Shown in pieces: positions 51,903-64,000 of a stretch of 64,000 nt of DNA. This DNA comes from Heterohyrax brucei. Taxonomy: Eukaryota; Chordata; Mammalia; Hyracoidea; Procaviidae. The number at the start of each line of letters is the position of its first letter. Positions within the stretch are counted from its first letter, which is position 1. The DNA is taken from contig CM053164.1 of NCBI GenBank assembly GCA_028571685.1, forward strand, positions 40,226,501-40,290,500. The letters run 5' to 3'. The position numbers and the translations under genes were made by a program. The notes beneath the pieces were generated by a model, which saw nothing but the letters and a program-made list of their open reading frames with translations, was not told the origin of the DNA and did no database searches.

Positions 51903-54626
51903 ATGGGCAGTTACGTGAGCAAGCTTGGCCCCCGGCCTCGGTCCCCTGCACTGGGGCCCGAGGTCCCACCTGAGCGGACTGGCAGCCCGCTCCCGCCAAG
52001 TTCTGCGAGCTGCCGGCCACCGCCCGGCTGCCCCGCTTCTGCCCGTCCAGGCCCTCGCAGGCCGGCTTACATGCCTCCAGGGACTTTACAAAGGCCCTTT
52101 GTTAGAGCCTCCTGGAGGCGAAACCGGGGGATCCTGCAGACCTTGTGTTCCTTCCTGGGGGCCCGCACCTCTGGGTGCTGGCCTCGCTCTCAGAGGAAGC
52201 AGGGGCTGGCAACCTACCTCTCCCAGGTGTCCCGAAGCTCAGCAAGCTTGCTGAGCTATTGGATCTTGTCTTGGGTTCCAGAGCAGGCAGTCACCTGGAA
52301 CCGGCGCACAACGTCCCCCTGTGGGGAAGACTCTGGCCCAGAGAAGGCTGGGTCGAAGGTGACCAGTGACAGTGGCAAGGTCCTGGTCAAGCCGCAGACA
52401 GAGCCCTCGCTCCTAGCGAGGCAACAGCATCAGGGAAGTGGCCCTGACGGCCCTGGGAGGGCACGCTCTGCCTTCAGGCCCCTGGGTGTCCACAGAGGTG
52501 AAGCTTCTCTTCTTCCCAGGCCTGGGTCTCTGAAGAGATGCCTCCTTTCCAACAGCTCAGAAGATAAGTTCATCAGGAAAACCCAGACTGTCTTTCTGAG
52601 ATGCAACCAGCGGAATGCCATCACCAGCTCATACAGCTCCACCCTGAGATGCCCGCCATCGAAGAGGAGGCGGGGTCCTGGGACGTCCCAGGTCCTGGGG
52701 TCTGGCAGATCCACGGAGAGGGGGAACCAGCGGGCCCAGGGACCTCCGTCTTCAGCTTCAGAGGTGTTCCAGAGGGACGGCCACCTTGAAAAGCTTCCAG
52801 AGATGACCTCCCAGCAGAAACACAACCTGAAGGCCTCCTCACCTACATCCCACAGCTCCAGGCCTCGGAAACGCAGGTTTCCTCTGCTGCGACCTAGGTG
52901 AGGGGAACCTCTGCTGTTGCCACCAGGCCCCGATCCAGGTTACCCAGTCACGGCGTAAGATCTAGACCAGGAGAAGAGAGCAGCGCTCCGGCGCCTCCAC
53001 TGTGCTTTCAGCGGTGAGACGGAGGCCACTTCGCTCTGCAGGGCCCCTCAGCCTTCCACTGCTTCTCACGGGCCCACCGCAGAGGCTGTTCCTCCAGCAG
53101 CTGCCCCGCTGGCTCCCGGCCAGGATGAGAAACTGAAGATGCAGACGAGGATGCAGGACTCCCTGGGCCCGGCGGTTACCCAGGCGGCTGCTGGAGTGCT
53201 CACTCCTAGCACTTCTCAGTGCAGAGGGACGCTCAGCTCCTCAGGCCCCCTCTTTTCCTCATTGCCACTGTCCTTGCCAGCCTCCTTGTTACAACCCTCA
53301 CCACTCTCAACCCCTCTGACCTTGCTCACTGCTATTCCCACCCTGGTAGCAAACCCTCATCGGAGGGATCTGTCCTCTGGGCCCCCGAAACCTGTATCTG
53401 CTCCCTTCACACAGGGTCTCCCCGCTCAGAAGGGAAGCTTACTTCATCCCCTGCCTGCTCCTGCAGCTGCCCCCCCTGCTGCTGCCCGCATGGTGAGGAT
53501 GGAGTCTCCCACACCCATGTGTGTAGATCCTCCTGCCTCCTCCTCTTTGGGGACCCCCTCACGAACCATGGATCCTCATGCCCCTCTCTCCAAAGGCCTG
53601 CTTTCATCCCTCCACCCTAGCTCCACAGCTGGCACATCTGCAAGCTTGGCCCTGCAGCCTACTGCTGAGGTGGGCGTCACCCCCATGGACATCTCCCCAC
53701 CCTCCCAGACTCTCTTCCTGGGACCTTCAGTGGGTACCAGCAGGGCCCTCCCATCTGCCCAGGCCCTTCCCACTCCCATAAAGGACAACACAGCCTCAGC
53801 CAAACATAGGAGCAGAATCCTAGCAGCTCAAGCTCCAGCCCCAGCCCCAGGCTCAAGCTCGGCTCCAGGTCAGCTGACCTGGACCACCACCACAGGATCA
53901 GCTTTTAGGGGGTCACATCCCCCAACTTCCACCTTGGGCAGCCTTGTCACCACACAGCCGGCTTTGGGTGCCACGGCAGCTGTTTTCAGTTCAGGCACCA
54001 CCACTGCCTCTCGTGTTCCCACCCCCATGCCTGGGATTGTCACCAACGGTAGGCCTGTATGGAGGCAGTACCGCTCACCTGGTGCCCGCACAACCCCAGG
54101 ACGCCCCAAACTAGGACGCCCCAAATTGCAGCATCCTGCTGTACCCTTCGGCTTGGGGAGCAGGGTATCTGCCTCAGAGCTCAGCTTCCAGTTTGGAGCA
54201 CTGAGCATTCAAACAGGGAAGAGTGGGGCCCCTAGCACCCCAAAGCACAACAAGACAAGATTGGCCAGCAAGGGCAGCCCTGCGGTAAAAACAGGACCAA
54301 GGAAGACTAAGAAAAAGCCTGTAATTGGAGGCACTACTGTCCCTGCACGAAGTCACATGCCCGGGGGCCTGCCCAAGCAGAGACCCTTGATGGCAGTGGG
54401 AGTTCCTGCCACCCCTGAAAGCAAGGCTTCTGCTATGTCCGGGACCGTCCCCACCGTTCCTCAAAGCAGCCAACCGTCTGGCGAGGGCAGAGAGAAGCAG
54501 AGCCTTGTTCCCACGGCTCCCTCCTCATCGGCCCAAAGCTCTGTCGATGACAGAAGTTCCAGGCCATCCAGCAGCCAATCTTTCCCTGCATCAGGAGGCA
54601 GGAAAGCAACCCGTAAGAGGAGGTAG
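51903..54626 (+). pseudogene. POM121-like pseudogene, copy 2 (two nonsense codons)
   Basis: This is the duplicate of the gene at 8484-11207, with exactly the same length and no indel. A TGA at 52899-52901 replaces CGA (Arg333), a CpG-type transition in the conserved RRGE block. A TAA at 52956-52958 replaces GAA (Glu352) in the conserved TAEDLD motif. A product from the first ATG would be 332 residues: it would keep KRRR and RPRKRR but lose the whole C-terminal part. The downstream frame stays open to the normal stop, with an internal ATG at 53139 that could in principle start a 495-residue fragment. By hand I count roughly two dozen replacement differences from copy 1 and about four silent ones. 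A truncated functional product cannot be excluded, but a recent pseudogene is the simpler reading. Confidence 0.85.
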
Positions 54627-55445
54627 CCAGTGCTCATTTCCTTCCAGGTGAGACTTCGTGTGTGCCCCGTGTAGGCAGGTGTGTTGTTCCTCAAATCGAG
54701 TGCTGGCATCGGCAACCGTGGAGAGAACGAGGCCAGAGTTGTGTAATCTAAGGATTCAAAGCATGGCCGCTTAGGGCAATGCCACAGGGAGGAGACCAGG
54801 AGACCAGGAAGTCACCCAATTTATCACACATCACATTTCCCAGAAAGTCCCCAATGCAAGCAGGTCATCCAGGGCCCCACAGGGACACAACCAGACACAA
54901 GGCAACGCCCAGGGGAAGAGTAAGAGAGAGAAAGCTGCTTTGCTTGGAGTGTCAGGGTAGGGTTCAGCAGTTAGCTGAGCCTGTGTGTGACTGGGTGCCT
55001 ATTCTTTTCACGTTTTCATCTAGCGGGCAGGTAGCACCAGTTACTAAGGGTAATTTGGCAGTGGAACCAAGGGGTGTGGCCTTTAGCTCTCCCAAGGAGG
55101 GCTGAGACTAGGGCAAAGGGCAAGGGCCTAGAGCTCCTTAATCAAAGCACCCAAAGCGATGTCAACTCTTCCTAGGACTGGCCCTGCAATGATGCCACAG
55201 TCTTGAGGGCTGCAAACTCATCGGTTTGGTAACTCACGTCTCGGGAGGAGAAGGAGTGGGAACGTTGCTTGCCACCTGAGTAGCAGGAACAGGAGAGGTG
55301 TGCAGTGATGCCTCTGAGGCCCCATGAAAAATGGCCTTCCTTCAAGTGCCTACTAGGGGGCAGATACTGAGGGTCTGAAAACCCATCTGCAACTGTGATG
55401 CCCAGCTACCAGAGGCAAGGCAGGAGGACAGTTCAAAAACGGGTG
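54627..55445. other. 3' flank of the pseudogene, no gene seen
   Basis: Counterpart of 11208-12015. It holds the same donor-like CAG/GTGAGA (at 54648). A patch near 54815-54900 is rearranged by small indels relative to copy 1, including an extra ACCCAATTTATC-like stretch. Confidence 0.5.
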
Positions 55446-55449
55446 GCTT

Positions 55450-55549
55450 GACTGTGTTATCAGCTGACTGCCATTCTGTCGATTCCGACTGAGAGCGACC
55501 TTATGAAACACAGTAGATCTACCCTATAGGGTGTCCATTTCAATTGCTT
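55450..55549 (+). repeat. AfroSINE 5' half fragment, copy 2
   Basis: Duplicate of 12020-12115 but closer to consensus (CTGTCGATTCCGACTGAGAG). Confidence 0.78.
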
Positions 55550-55599
55550 TCTCTTCAAGGACCCATTAGCAGTGGCTTTGGTTTTGTAGTTTGGGATAT

Positions 55600-58500
55600 C
55601 TGTTTTTAAAATGGGCTTTGGGTACAATTTTACAGAGCACATCAGTGTCTCCTTAAAATGTTGAAACACTGTACATCCTGTGACGCTGTCCGGAATCCGT
55701 GTGATGCGTAAGCACTCTCCTTGTTTATCCTGGGATCCCTCTTTCCACTTGTTCAGGTTTCTTGTCCCTTCTTGCTTTCCTCTTCTTTGCTTTGGCTGAG
55801 TGTGCCCATTAATCTCGGGTACATAAGTGAACTGCCGAGCCTCCTCCTCATCTGTGTCACTGCAGGCCCTCTAGACCTGTCTAATCTTTGGCAGCAGAGG
55901 GAAACCCGCAGTAGTGTCTTCAGTTCTGAGTTGAAAGGATGCCTGAGGGCCATCCTCTCAGGATTTCTCCCGTCTCTGTCCAACCAGCAAGCACGATCTT
56001 TTGTGTGTTGTTGTGTCAGTCTGAATTCAGTGGCACGTATTTGTCTCCTTCAGCCTGGGACCCTCGACTGGGATCCCTGCAGAGCACTTGGTGTTGGTGA
56101 CCAGGCACCATCTAGGCACTGAGTCTGGTGAAGACGGCGGTCATCTGATCCATCAGTCCTGGGCGCTATCTTTCCCTGGTGTCTTCGGATTTCTTCCTTC
56201 TCACTTGTTCCTGCTGCGATGGGGCCAGTAGATGGATCTCAGATGGCTGTTCACAGGCTTATAAGGCCCCGACACCACTCACCCTGGTCGGATGTAGAAC
56301 ATTTTCTTTAGAGACTGTGTTATGTGATCGGAGCTTGAAGTCCCCTGAGACCATGGTCCCCAGCACTCAGTGCAGTAGCTCATTCTCTCGGGGCATTTGG
56401 ACATTTCTGGGAAGCTTTTCGGACCGTGTCCTGGTCAAGTTGTGCTGACTTCCCCAGTATTGTGTACTGTCTTAGCCTTCATCAAAGTTGCCCCTTACCT
56501 ACCAGTTAGTTAGTTACTTTTGTCTCTGGTCTCACTGCTTGGCATTGTCAACGAGTGTTTCTTTCTGTGGGGAAACAGTTCCACGTGCTTCTGTAGCAGT
56601 GGTCTTAGGCAGTATTTGTCTTTTGGTGATGGACCTTTCTGAGTCAGGTTAACACTCTGCAGCTTCATCCATGTTCTGAGATGACAGGCAGATTGATCAT
56701 GGTTCTTTATCATTGTGGGGTGCTTCACTGTGTGCGTCCTATGTTGTTTCCTTCTTCATCTGTTGATGGGCACTTAGGTATTCTGCAATGAGCGTGGGTG
56801 TGCATGCATCTATCTGTGTGACAGTTCTCTTGAGACTAGATCTTCCTCCTAGGTGGGGGACTGCTGGATAGTAATGTGTTTCTATTGCTAGCCTTTTCAG
56901 AAAGTGCCATATTGTTTGGCCAAATACAACGTTTTGCATTCCCACCAGCAGTGCGTAAAGGTGCCAATCACTCTGCAACCTTTCCCACATGCTATTTTCT
57001 ATTGCTTGATTTTTCCCAGTGGTGTCGGGTTGAGACGGTATCTCACTGCAATTTTGATTTGCGTTTCTCTAATGGCTAGTGATCCCAGCATTTCCTCATG
57101 CGTCTGTCTGTCAGCCTCCCGATGGTCTTCATAGGTGAATTGTCTGTTATAGCCTTTGTTAATCTTTTCATTAGCTCCCTTTTAATTTGTCATTGCATAT
57201 GTTTTAGAGTTTCTTCTAGATTTTACAGATTAGACCTTTGTTGGATATGTCAGAGTTAAAAATTTTACCAGTCACTGTGTACTCTTTTTATGTTTTTGGT
57301 GAACTCTTTGGATGAGCACAGGTGTTTGGCTTTCAGATTTCATTGATCTAGGTGATCTGCTCTTGTATCTCTGTGGATAACAGTGCCTTCTAGCCTAAAT
57401 ACAGCATATAGTAGGGCACGTAGTAGAGATTTTTTTCCCATGATCTTTACAGATTTGGGTGTTTCATTGAAGTCTTTGGTTCACTTTGAGTTCGATTTTG
57501 TGTACGATGTGGGCTACGTCTCCTGCATTTTAGTTGTTGTGGACTAGATGGACATCCAGTTTCGCAAGAAAAGACTGTCTTTTCCCCATTTAATGAACCT
57601 ACGGCCTTTGTCGAAGGTCAGCTGGCCATAGGTTGACGGATTTACACCTAGGCTGTCGATTCTGTTGCATTGGTCCCTGTGTCTGTCATGGTACCATTAG
57701 TAGGCTCTTCGGAGTACTTTAGCTCTGGAGTAGGTTTACTAATGCTTTACTCTTCCAGGCTGTCTTTTCTCTCCCCACTTGAGTTTTGTTGATCCTTTGC
57801 ATTGCTTTCTTTTCTCTGTTGGACGTACATCTCCTCTGATCTATAGCACTTCCTTTCTTCAGGTGCCTTTGGGCTTCTGTGGGTGTTCTTTTCTACCTGG
57901 TGGAGATAGAGGGCTATCATTGTGATTTCCTCCCCTTGTGCCTTTTGTGTCTAAGAGTCATTGGCTATCCCTAGAGCTCTCTCTGCTAGGTTTCAAAGGT
58001 GTGGGTAGGAAGTGTTTCATTGTCCTTTGATTCTACAAACGTTTTATGTCATCTTTGATTTCTTCTGTTATGTGTGTTTTGAAGAAAGGGGGCATGCAGT
58101 TCCACCTATTTGATGTTTTACCTTGCTATTTCTTTGGACGGTTTACTTTTCTTGGCACTGTGATCAAAGAAGATAGTATTATCTTGGTGTTCTGAATTTT
58201 ATCAAGAGTGACTTTGTTTTCTCCAACTGGTTCGATTCTGAAGAAGGTTCCATGTGCATTGCAAAAGAATGGATACTTTGCTAGTGGGCAGTGGAGTGTT
58301 CTCTATATGTCAGGATGGTTGATTGGGGCCTTTCGATCTTCTGTCTCCTTGCTGAGTTTCTTTCTAGATGTTTTATTCTTCACTGAGAGTCATGGGGATT
58401 CCTGGTCTTACGGTGGCGCGCTTCCTCTTTTCAGTGTTGTTCGGGTTTGGTCTCGTATATTTTCTGCATTCTCTGCCGTCTGGCTGAACGCACAGGTAAT

Positions 58501-60874
58501 TGTTTTGTCTACAGCATCATGGTGGCTTGTCCCTTTCATCATTGTCTAGTGTCCTTCCTTTTCTTTCCTGGTCGTTTTGCCTTCAAGTCTGTTTGATCCA
58601 AGACTAGTAAGGTCACTTCTGCCCTTGTTCTTTGCTGTTTCCTTGGTGTCTAATTTTTCTATCCTTTGGTATGTAAGATATTTCACTTGGTAATGAAGGT
58701 GTGTCTCTTGTACCCAGTATATTTATGAGTCCCTTTTTTTATCCCTGTCTGTCTCTTTCTGTGTGCGCTTAAGCCTTTTACCTTCAGTTGGATTATTCAG
58801 AGTTGTGAGTTGAATTTTCTCCTTTTCTAGCGGTTTCGGGGGTTGCTGATGTTTTCCTTTTTCCTCTTAGTAGTCTTTGCTGTGTTCCTTTGGTGGGTAA
58901 ATTTTCTTTTTCTTTCTTTCCTTCTTGCCCATTTTGTGTTTTCTGAGATTTTCTGGTTTTCTTCTTTATTTGGATGAGTAGGTTTGTTCAGTCTTTTTCT
59001 GGTTATCTTGAAATGGACCTTCTCTTCCTAGCATGAGTCAGTCTTTTCTTCATTTGTATGGCCTTCTCTTCCGCTCCCTTGGAAAGTTCTGTAGCTACAC
59101 TGTGTATTCCCTCCTAGTCTTGTTCTGACATTGTCTGCATTCACGGTTGCACGGCTCCAGTGGCCTCTTTGGAATCTGTCTTGGATGCATTATCCTTGAG
59201 ATGTTCTTTCCCAACTTGGTATTTGGTTGTGACTGACCCATGTCTTAGATTCATGGTGTTGTCTCCCGTTGCTAGTTCTCTAACCAGGGCACTCCCTTGA
59301 CGAATTCTTCTTAGTGGAGTCTGGCTTTTACAAATTTCCTTCATTTTTGTTGACCTGGAAATGTGTTCATTTGCCCACCATATCTGACAGAGAGTTTGGA
59401 AGGATAGGTCATGTTTAGTTTGCAGTTTCTTCTCTTCCAAAGTTTTGTATAGATCATCCCACTGCGTTCTTGCTTCATGTCTGCCAAATCATCCGAGTTC
59501 CATTTTGTTATTGCCACTTTGTATGGGATGTTTGGCATTTCCTTGAGCTGCTCTCAAGAATCTTACTTTTTCTTTTGTGTTGCAGAGTGTGATTATGAGA
59601 CGTCTTCGTGATCTTCTATTGTGTGATAGATGAAGCTATCACACTGTTTGTTTTCCATCTTTGAGAATATTCGGGAAGATTCCTGTCCTCAAATCTTCCA
59701 TGGTCTTTTCAGTCTTTTCCAATTTCTCCCCCTGTTCCGGAGGTCCAGTGACACACCCAGTTTGGCGTGATTCTCCTCCACAGAATTCTTGGGTTTTCTT
59801 GATTTTTTGGGATTCTTTCCTCTGATGTCTCAGCGAACAGAGTAGTATTGATGAACTAGCTTGAATTTGGATGGTTCCGTCTCACGATATTGCAGAGAGG
59901 CTCCCCAGACCTTCCAACGTGTTGTCCACTTCTGACATTTCGTTGTTCATCGTTTGGATTTCTCACGGATGTTTTGACGTGATTTGGAATACTTTAACAT
60001 TTTGTTCTCCTATTGTCTCCTGGATTCTTCTGTCACTTAATCATGTTGTTCTTGCTTTGGGTGTGTTTTGGTTGGTTGCGTCTGCATCTTGTCTGAGTTT
60101 GCTTGGACTCTCTTTAGCCGTTTTCCTAATCTGTTTGTAAGCCCTGAATATTAGACTTTTGAATTTGCTGTCAGCTAGTTGAAGGACTTTTTCCTCTGAT
60201 GGCCGATGAACTGGAGCTTTATTTTGGTCACTTTTGATAGTTTTTAGATTATTGCCTGTCTCTGAGACGTTCAGGTATTGTTTCTTTCGTACACGCTTAG
60301 GCGTTTCATGGTGTTCTCTTTCTTGATTTGGTTAGTTCTGGGTAGGTAGGCTGGGTGAGCTTTGTTTCTTGCTCGTCTGTGGCATGAGAGTTCTTACCAC
60401 CTTGTCTGGGCGTGCAGAGATGGTCACTTAGCGAGTGAGACAGTCTGGGCCCCACGTGAGTTGCAGCCAGCAAAGGTGATCCTGCTTAGTCCCAGGTGTA
60501 AGTGCACTGTACACTTATCCCCTCATGGGAATTCCTAGGGCCGTATGTGTACATGCAGTCTTGCTGGTGTCATTCCGTCACAGCCAGATGGAGTCATGTT
60601 GTTTGGCTGGGAATAGTCACTCCATTACACTTTTCCTTTCCCCTTTTCTCGCAGTTTTTGTTCTCGTCAGTGACTCTGGATCCCATGCTTCATCCCTTCA
60701 TTTACAGTTCAGGGTTCCAGGACTGATCCTGTATGGGTATTGCTTGCTTATTCTAGTTTTTCACGTAGCCGCGCAGTTTCTTCTGTGTAACTCTGCTCTC
60801 ATCTTGGCTCTATTTCTGCCATCAAAAAGTGAAACCCACTTCACTGGACACCAAAGTGTCCCAGAGTAGCCTAA
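55600..60874 (-). mobile_element. Degraded L1, unit A, copy 2
   Basis: Duplicate of 12165-17460 with the same internal loss of the RT core. The ORF1 C-terminal remnant is more legible here: at about 59341-59538 the minus strand reads KLNMTYPSKLSVRYGGQMNT, the ILYPAKLSF/YEGE-type block of L1 ORF1p. This supports the L1 assignment for both copies. Confidence 0.8.
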
Positions 60875-62343
60875 CCCCTAACTGATGATTAAAATCTCCT
60901 CTCAGGGTGGGACTTAGCTGCTATTCTATGTGCATACCAAAAAAAAAAGTAGTTCGTGGTAGTGCACCAGCCCATCATAATAAAGTATACATGCCATAAT
61001 ATTTGTATGTATTTCCTTGTGAGGAACAGTAGGAAGAGTCCAGACTCCCTTTATTTACAGAGCTTAATTTGAGGTATACACCTATTTGCTCCTTTTCTGT
61101 GTGATTACCATCAATGCTTTCCCTTCCTCCTTACCTCACTGTGTCTTTATGGAGAAGAATCCTCACTGGGCAAGGGCAGCTTTGGGTAGCTAATTTGGGT
61201 AACCCCAGGTTGTGTGAGCCTTGTCCAGCTGCTGAGTTTGCTTCTAGCCAATTTGACCTGATACTTCTCCCAAGTGCACACTGGGAATGACATTTCTCAT
61301 GGAGGATGTTTACCCTCAGTCCTACAGGTTGCAGCCTACGCCAGACCCTTTCTAGAAGAATACTAAAGAGAAGACAGAAGATAGGAAAGTTCCCCCAAGA
61401 AGAGGGAGAAGACTCCTTTGAAAGTCCAGAAAGGAATTTGTGGCTGACATAATAGATAACCTGTAGATCTGATAAGTGCTTACCTAACAAAGGTTGGGTC
61501 AAATACTTTAAACTTATATAGACTTTCTATAGTTTTAAGTTTGGGTACAATGGGAAAGTATTTGAGCATTTGGGAGAGTAGTCCATTAGAAGGCATTTTA
61601 AAGAAACGATCGTATTTTAGATATGACACAATGAGGAACCTTTTTTATTAGTCTTTTTTTTCTGTAACTTTGCATGAGCTCAACATGTGCTGGGAGCTGA
61701 CCAAAGAAACCTCAGAATGGATTCCTAATTTAGGAAATGATCCTTCTTTGAGATTTGTTCTCTATTAGAGAAGAACCATCAGGTAAGAATATGTTAGGCT
61801 GATGCTTTTATGTCGTACTACAAAATAAAAGTCGGCAGAAACAAGGTAAAAAATCACTGTTCCAAAAGGTTTAAAGGCATTGGATTTAGTCATTTGGAAG
61901 ATGACTGTATCTGAACTGGAAGTTCTCGAATTCGCCTTTATAAACTCTGTCAGCCCCTGAGGCCTCTATAGCTGAAAAATTTCTCCTCAAACTAGTACCT
62001 GATTTGTTAAGGGGCCCTAGAACCCTCAACAGGGCTGTATTGATTAAGGCAACTCCCTGTGCCAGGTCGAGGAGAGGCAAGGAAAGGACTGCGGGAGCTC
62101 TGGCCACAGTCTGGGTACACAGCCTACTCCCAAATTAGGATTTGTCCCATTGCAAAGACAGTCTATGAGCACGCTGAGAAAATCCTAAGCAAACAAGCGA
62201 TCTCTTTCCCTCTCTTTTGAAAAGCTATTCCCCAAATCGGGCCACTATCCAAGCCCTCCATGGCATTTTACTCACTGCAGAAGAGAAGGGGAAAGGTTGG
62301 CGAAAGGCTAGGGAAAGGAGCAGACAGGCTTCACCAATAAAAT
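60875..62343 (-). repeat. Unclassified inter-L1 segment 1, copy 2
   Basis: Duplicate of 17461-18930. The 123-codon minus-strand frame (61131-61502) is open here too. Confidence 0.6.
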
Positions 62344-64000
62344 GCCAAAGACCACTCACCACCCTTCACTGTCTATTTGGCCATTCATTCATTCATTCAT
62401 TCATTGTGTTAGTACACAACAGTTGAGATGGTATCTGGCTGCCATGATGATTTGCATTTCTCTAACTTCTGGTGATGACAAGTATTTCCTGAGGTGTCTG
62501 TCGTCCTCCTGACTGTCTTCTTAGGTGAAGTGTCTGCTATATCCTTCGTGGAATTTTGACATAGACCATTGGTTTTTTGATTGACAGTGTGTTGTATTTT
62601 CCTGTAGATTTTCCAGATGAGACCTTGTTCACATTTCAAGTCCCAAAGTTTCCCAGTCAGCAGGTTCTTCATTGACACTTTCAGCAATATCTTTGGATGA
62701 GGTTGGGGGTTCATTTATAGAAGGTCTCATTTCTTTACCATAACTTCTCCTGTTTCTATCCTGTTAATCATGGCTTCTATTCTATTCAGCCATATAGTAG
62801 GACCTCTAATATTGGCTTGATTATTTCTCCCATGATCTTTACATTTTGTGGTTTTGATTCAGATCTTTGATCCTTTTGGAATTCTATTTTGTATGCAATG
62901 TCAGCTGTGGGTCCTGCTTCATTCCTTTATGCTGTTGAATAAATGAATATCCGGTGTTGCCAGGACTGCTTCTTCAAAACGTGGTCTTCTCCACAGTGAA
63001 TTAGCTTTGGGCCTCTGTCACAGATCATTTGGCCATCGATAGGTAGATTTACACCTAGACTCTCTGTTCTGCTGCAGTGATCGATGTGTCTGGCCTTGGA
63101 TCATTAGTAGGCTCTTGGGACAACTGTAGCCTTGGAATACATTGTGAGGTCAAGTATCATACGTCTTCAGTAATAGTTGACATATCCAGGATGTCTCCTC
63201 TTTACACATCTTGGTTTGGTTGGTCCTTTCTCTCATTGTATTTTCTCAGTTAGACTTGCATCTCTTCTGACCTCATGTACTTCCTTTCTCCTTCTGCCGT
63301 TGAGCTTCCCTGCTGTTCTTTTTCTATTTGGTGGAGATACAAGACTCTCGTTTGGATTTCCTCCCCTTGCTCTTTGTGGACATTTGTGTCTATGGTTATC
63401 AGTTGACCTCCAGGCACTTCCTCTGCTATGTTTCAAAGGTTTATGTCTGAAATGTTTCAGTCTCATTTGATTCGACAAACTTTTTATGCGATCTTTCATT
63501 TCTTCTGCTACCTAGTGTTTGGAAGCAAGGTGGCGTTGGTGTTTCCATATATTTCGTGTTACCCTGGCTATTTGTTCTGAATTTCTACTTTGATGGCTCG
63601 AGACTGTCTGGGCCCCTACAAAACTGTCAGCCAGTGCACATGGCTATTCTCAGCCCTAGTTGTATGGGCAGTGCACACTAACCCCCTCGTGGGAATTCTT
63701 AAGGCAGTATTTCTGCATCAGTGGCATTCCACAGCCACACTGAGTTGAGTCGTTTGGTGGGACTGTGCCCTTCATTTTTCTATTCGTTCCCCATTTCTTC
63801 TTCTCCTCAGTGATGTCGCATCCAGTGCTTTATCCCTTCCTTTAAGGCTCAGGGTTGCAGGACTGAGGCCTGTAGCACTTTGACTGGCTTCTTTCGGTTT
63901 TTCCAGCAGCTGGGTAGATTCGTCTGGGTGTCTTGTCTGCCGTCTTGGCTCCGTTTCAGACTTTGACCAGTTACACCCACTTGACTAACCTCCCAGGCGC
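62344..64000 (-). mobile_element. Degraded L1, unit B, copy 2, cut by window end
   Basis: Duplicate of the first 1.66 kb of unit B (18931-20592). It has the same skip from ORF2 sequence straight to the 5'UTR-like part near 63590. Confidence 0.75.
62383..62405. repeat. (ATTC)n tetranucleotide repeat, copy 2
   Basis: Identical in unit and nearly in length to 18970-18992. Confidence 0.9.

Larger units (their letters stand above)
43630..64000 (+). repeat. Segmental duplication, copy 2
   Basis: This is the direct-oriented partner of 1-20592. Similarity is visible from window base 1, which matches 43630, so the true left junction of the duplication may lie further left. The SINE containing 43630 begins about 60 bases earlier, and a CpG-rich single-copy region precedes it. 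Compared with copy 1, it has a shorter GT microsatellite, lacks the 192-bp inverted insertion, and carries two nonsense codons in its POM121-like frame. Confidence 0.95.

Overview
The window is mammalian, repeat-rich nuclear DNA. The dominant short repeat is a tRNA-derived SINE carrying the block GTCGAGTCGATTCCGACTCA and the 3' half ACCTTTTGGTTAGCAGCC. This is the AfroSINE type, abundant in elephants and their relatives. Together with its L1 and RTE/BovB-like LINEs, this points to an afrotherian, most likely a proboscidean. The species is inferred by recognition, not by a database search.

Layout. (1) 1-20592 and 43630-64000 are two direct copies of one segment, offset by about 43.4-43.6 kb, and both run off the window. 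Each copy contains, in order: SINEs, a GT microsatellite, a hAT fossil, L2 and MIR fragments, an L1 3' end, a GC-rich promoter-like spot, a single-exon POM121-family gene, and a long block of degraded minus-strand L1. (2) 20593-27255 continues the L1 block of copy 1 as a head-to-tail array of L1-derived units. It ends in a younger L1 3' tail. (3) 27256-36350 is a SINE-dense tract with an L1 3' end, an RTE/BovB-like LINE remnant, and L2 and MIR pieces. (4) 36355-40195 is the 5' half of a relatively young minus-strand L1, with recognisable ORF1 and endonuclease domains but no 3' end. (5) 40196-43570 is mostly single-copy sequence. It ends in a CpG island and a CTCF-like site just before copy 2 begins.

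The only convincing protein-coding gene is the POM121-like gene. In copy 1 it is open for 907 codons from the preferred start at 8484. In copy 2 the whole reading frame is present at exactly the same length but is cut by two nonsense codons at residues 333 and 352, both inside family-conserved blocks. The protein lacks the N-terminal membrane segment of POM121 and almost all FG dipeptides, so it resembles the POM121L2-type derivatives more than a working pore anchor.

The most unusual structures are: the tandem segmental duplication with one intact and one dead gene copy; a 192-bp inverted templated insertion found only in copy 1; a sharp change in copy-to-copy divergence just upstream of the gene; the L1-derived tandem array with shared junctions; and an L1 that keeps its 5' end but has lost its 3' end. 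I saw no tRNA, rRNA, CRISPR or retroviral gene.
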